NCBI GenBank assembly: GCA_947579665.1
Contig: OX388343.1
Coordinates: 102,925,657-102,989,656 of the forward strand
Reading direction: 5' to 3'
DNA from: Sympetrum striolatum
Lineage: Eukaryota > Arthropoda > Insecta > Odonata > Libellulidae
DNA: 64,000 nucleotides
The notes beneath the pieces are model-generated. The model was not told the DNA's origin. It was given only the letters and a program-made list of their open reading frames with translations, and did not search any database. Both the position numbers and the translations under genes were made by a program. Each line of letters opens with the position of its first letter. Position 1 is the stretch's first letter. Of this stretch, positions 62,931 to 64,000 are shown piece by piece.

Positions 62931-63145
62931 AAACAGCACATCTGTTTGCCCTCTTAACTTTTTGGCGTTGTTGAATTACAAGCCACATGGCTTCAAATTC
63001 AACTTTTTCAAATTTTCTGTATCTTACTTAATGAGAAAAAGTACTTTTGCAAATTGGCCCCCTCCGGGAATTGAACCCGGAACCGCTTTCACCAAAGGCG
63101 AACGCGCTGTCCACAGGACTATCCGGGATCCCTGACTGGTTGATA
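62930..63145 (-). mobile_element. tRNA-derived SINE, copy 2
   Basis: Minus strand: ATCCCGGATAGTCCTGTGGA is the head and CCGGGTTCAATTCCCGG a perfect T-arm with B box. The acceptor and anticodon stems do not fold as a working tRNA. It abuts copy 1 in the same orientation, both starting plus-strand AAACAGCA and ending GTTGAT. Confidence 0.65.
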
Positions 63146-63149
63146 TTTT

Positions 63150-64000
63150 TTCTTAAGTGGTCGTTCAATATTGGTGAAAAATAAAAGGCGTGGATTAAAA
63201 TTAATTACGGTCAGACTATTAAAAATACATACTTAATGTACTTTGGAATTAAAAGAGATCGTTTGACATTATTCGATCTTTCATACCCTAAAATAATGTA
63301 ATTGATTTTAAAATTAAAACAATAAAGAGTCAAAGATAGATAAAAACGGACGCGGTGGCGCGCGGGTCTTTTGAATTTAAAATTTACGATAATAATTGAT
63401 TGAAATCAGAGGATACAAATAGTGAAAGTTTTGAAAATGAATAAAAAAATAATTAATTAAGAACATATAAGTAAAAAAATGAGATATACGCGTAGTTGCT
63501 TATTCCTGGGTTAAAATAAGAGTTACAAGCCATAGTTAGAGTTAGAGAGAGCCATACTTGGGCTTTTATATTTAGGGCAGCAATCCCTTGGGGAGTCCCA
63601 CATATTTCGGAAGAGCTCGGAAGGTCCTTGAAAAAGACGATCATTTAAATTTCTAACAGCTTCTTTTAACACTGTTTCCATTGGCTTGAGTTTGTGTCCC
63701 CAATAAATGCCCTTCATAGACAGTTATTTTCGGAACTCTTAAAATGTTTTTTGTAGTCGTCCTCTCGAACGTACTTAATTAGTATAATATGGTGGGAAAA
63801 CAGTATTGCCAAGCCGGGCTCGCATACGTCAGTATTGATCTGATCATCCTATTGAGTAATAGAATTTTACGCTATCAAATTTAAATTTATTTACCGAAAA
63901 TATAATTAATCAAGATAATATATTGGATTTTTTTAGAAATTTTTATGGAATTATGACTCCGCTGATTTACTGTCCCAATTCAGAAAGTGAGATAATAATC
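63150..64000. other. Stretch with no supported feature
   Basis: A GC-rich run GACGCGGTGGCGCGCGGGTC near 63350 stands out but has no partner. Overlapping short minus-strand frames at 63453-63717 lack splice context. Confidence 0.35.

Noticed and set aside
63061..63135. Possible functional tRNA gene on the minus strand
   Set aside because: The T-arm is good but acceptor and anticodon stems do not pair, and a diverged copy abuts it, so a tRNA-derived SINE is more likely.

Overview
The window reads as AT-rich animal nuclear DNA, most likely arthropod. There are no bacterial-style operons. Open frames are short and end at good splice signals (GTAAGT/GTGAGC donors, AG acceptors), and tRNA-derived SINE heads and a TA-flanked pogo-like MITE are present. 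The species cannot be named from sequence alone. No complete gene and no household protein is recognised; every protein-level call is an exon-like segment argued from reading frame, splice signals and comparison of duplicated copies.

Bases 1 to about 37,515 are one tandem array: seven near-identical units of about 5,345 bp (5,343 in unit 2), plus a diverged end and a ~100-bp partial eighth copy. The array runs off the left edge. Each unit is a composite. It holds a plus-strand coding-like block at unit positions 380-712; four decayed copies of a repeat whose full copies end in a 33-40 bp hairpin (about 780-2,210); minus-strand exon-like segments (3,096-3,566, 3,894-3,978, 4,694-4,779, 5,035-5,182, 5,278-5,346 and 67-134); an internal ~800-bp duplication carrying one exon twice; and a ~108-bp minisatellite (4,059-4,490). 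Variants are shared between units in a mosaic way, which points to unequal exchange or conversion. The diverged edge at 37.1-37.57 kb looks like the older single-copy form.

Bases 37.5-43 kb are single-copy-like, AT-rich DNA with a perfect 23-bp hairpin, a degenerate minisatellite and SINE-like pieces.

Bases 43.1-59.5 kb hold a large, old rearranged duplication. A left arm (about 43.9-52.0 kb) is inverted relative to a right arm (about 53.8-59.5 kb), and 43.1-43.9 kb is also a direct copy of 53.1-54.45 kb. A CCAAT/GC-box promoter-like element occurs at 54.4, 51.37 and 43.85 kb, so inverted copies flank the inverted segment. Behind it lie exons (called 1, A, B, E) that join in consistent phase and lead to exons C (60.95 kb) and, less surely, D (62.28 kb) on the plus strand. 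The two arms are damaged in a complementary way: the left has an 8-bp deletion in exon A but intact B and E; the right has intact 1 and A but broken B and E.

The rest (59.6-64 kb) has a 212-bp pogo-like MITE, exons C and D, an inverted pair of tRNA-like SINE pieces and two direct tRNA-derived SINE copies.
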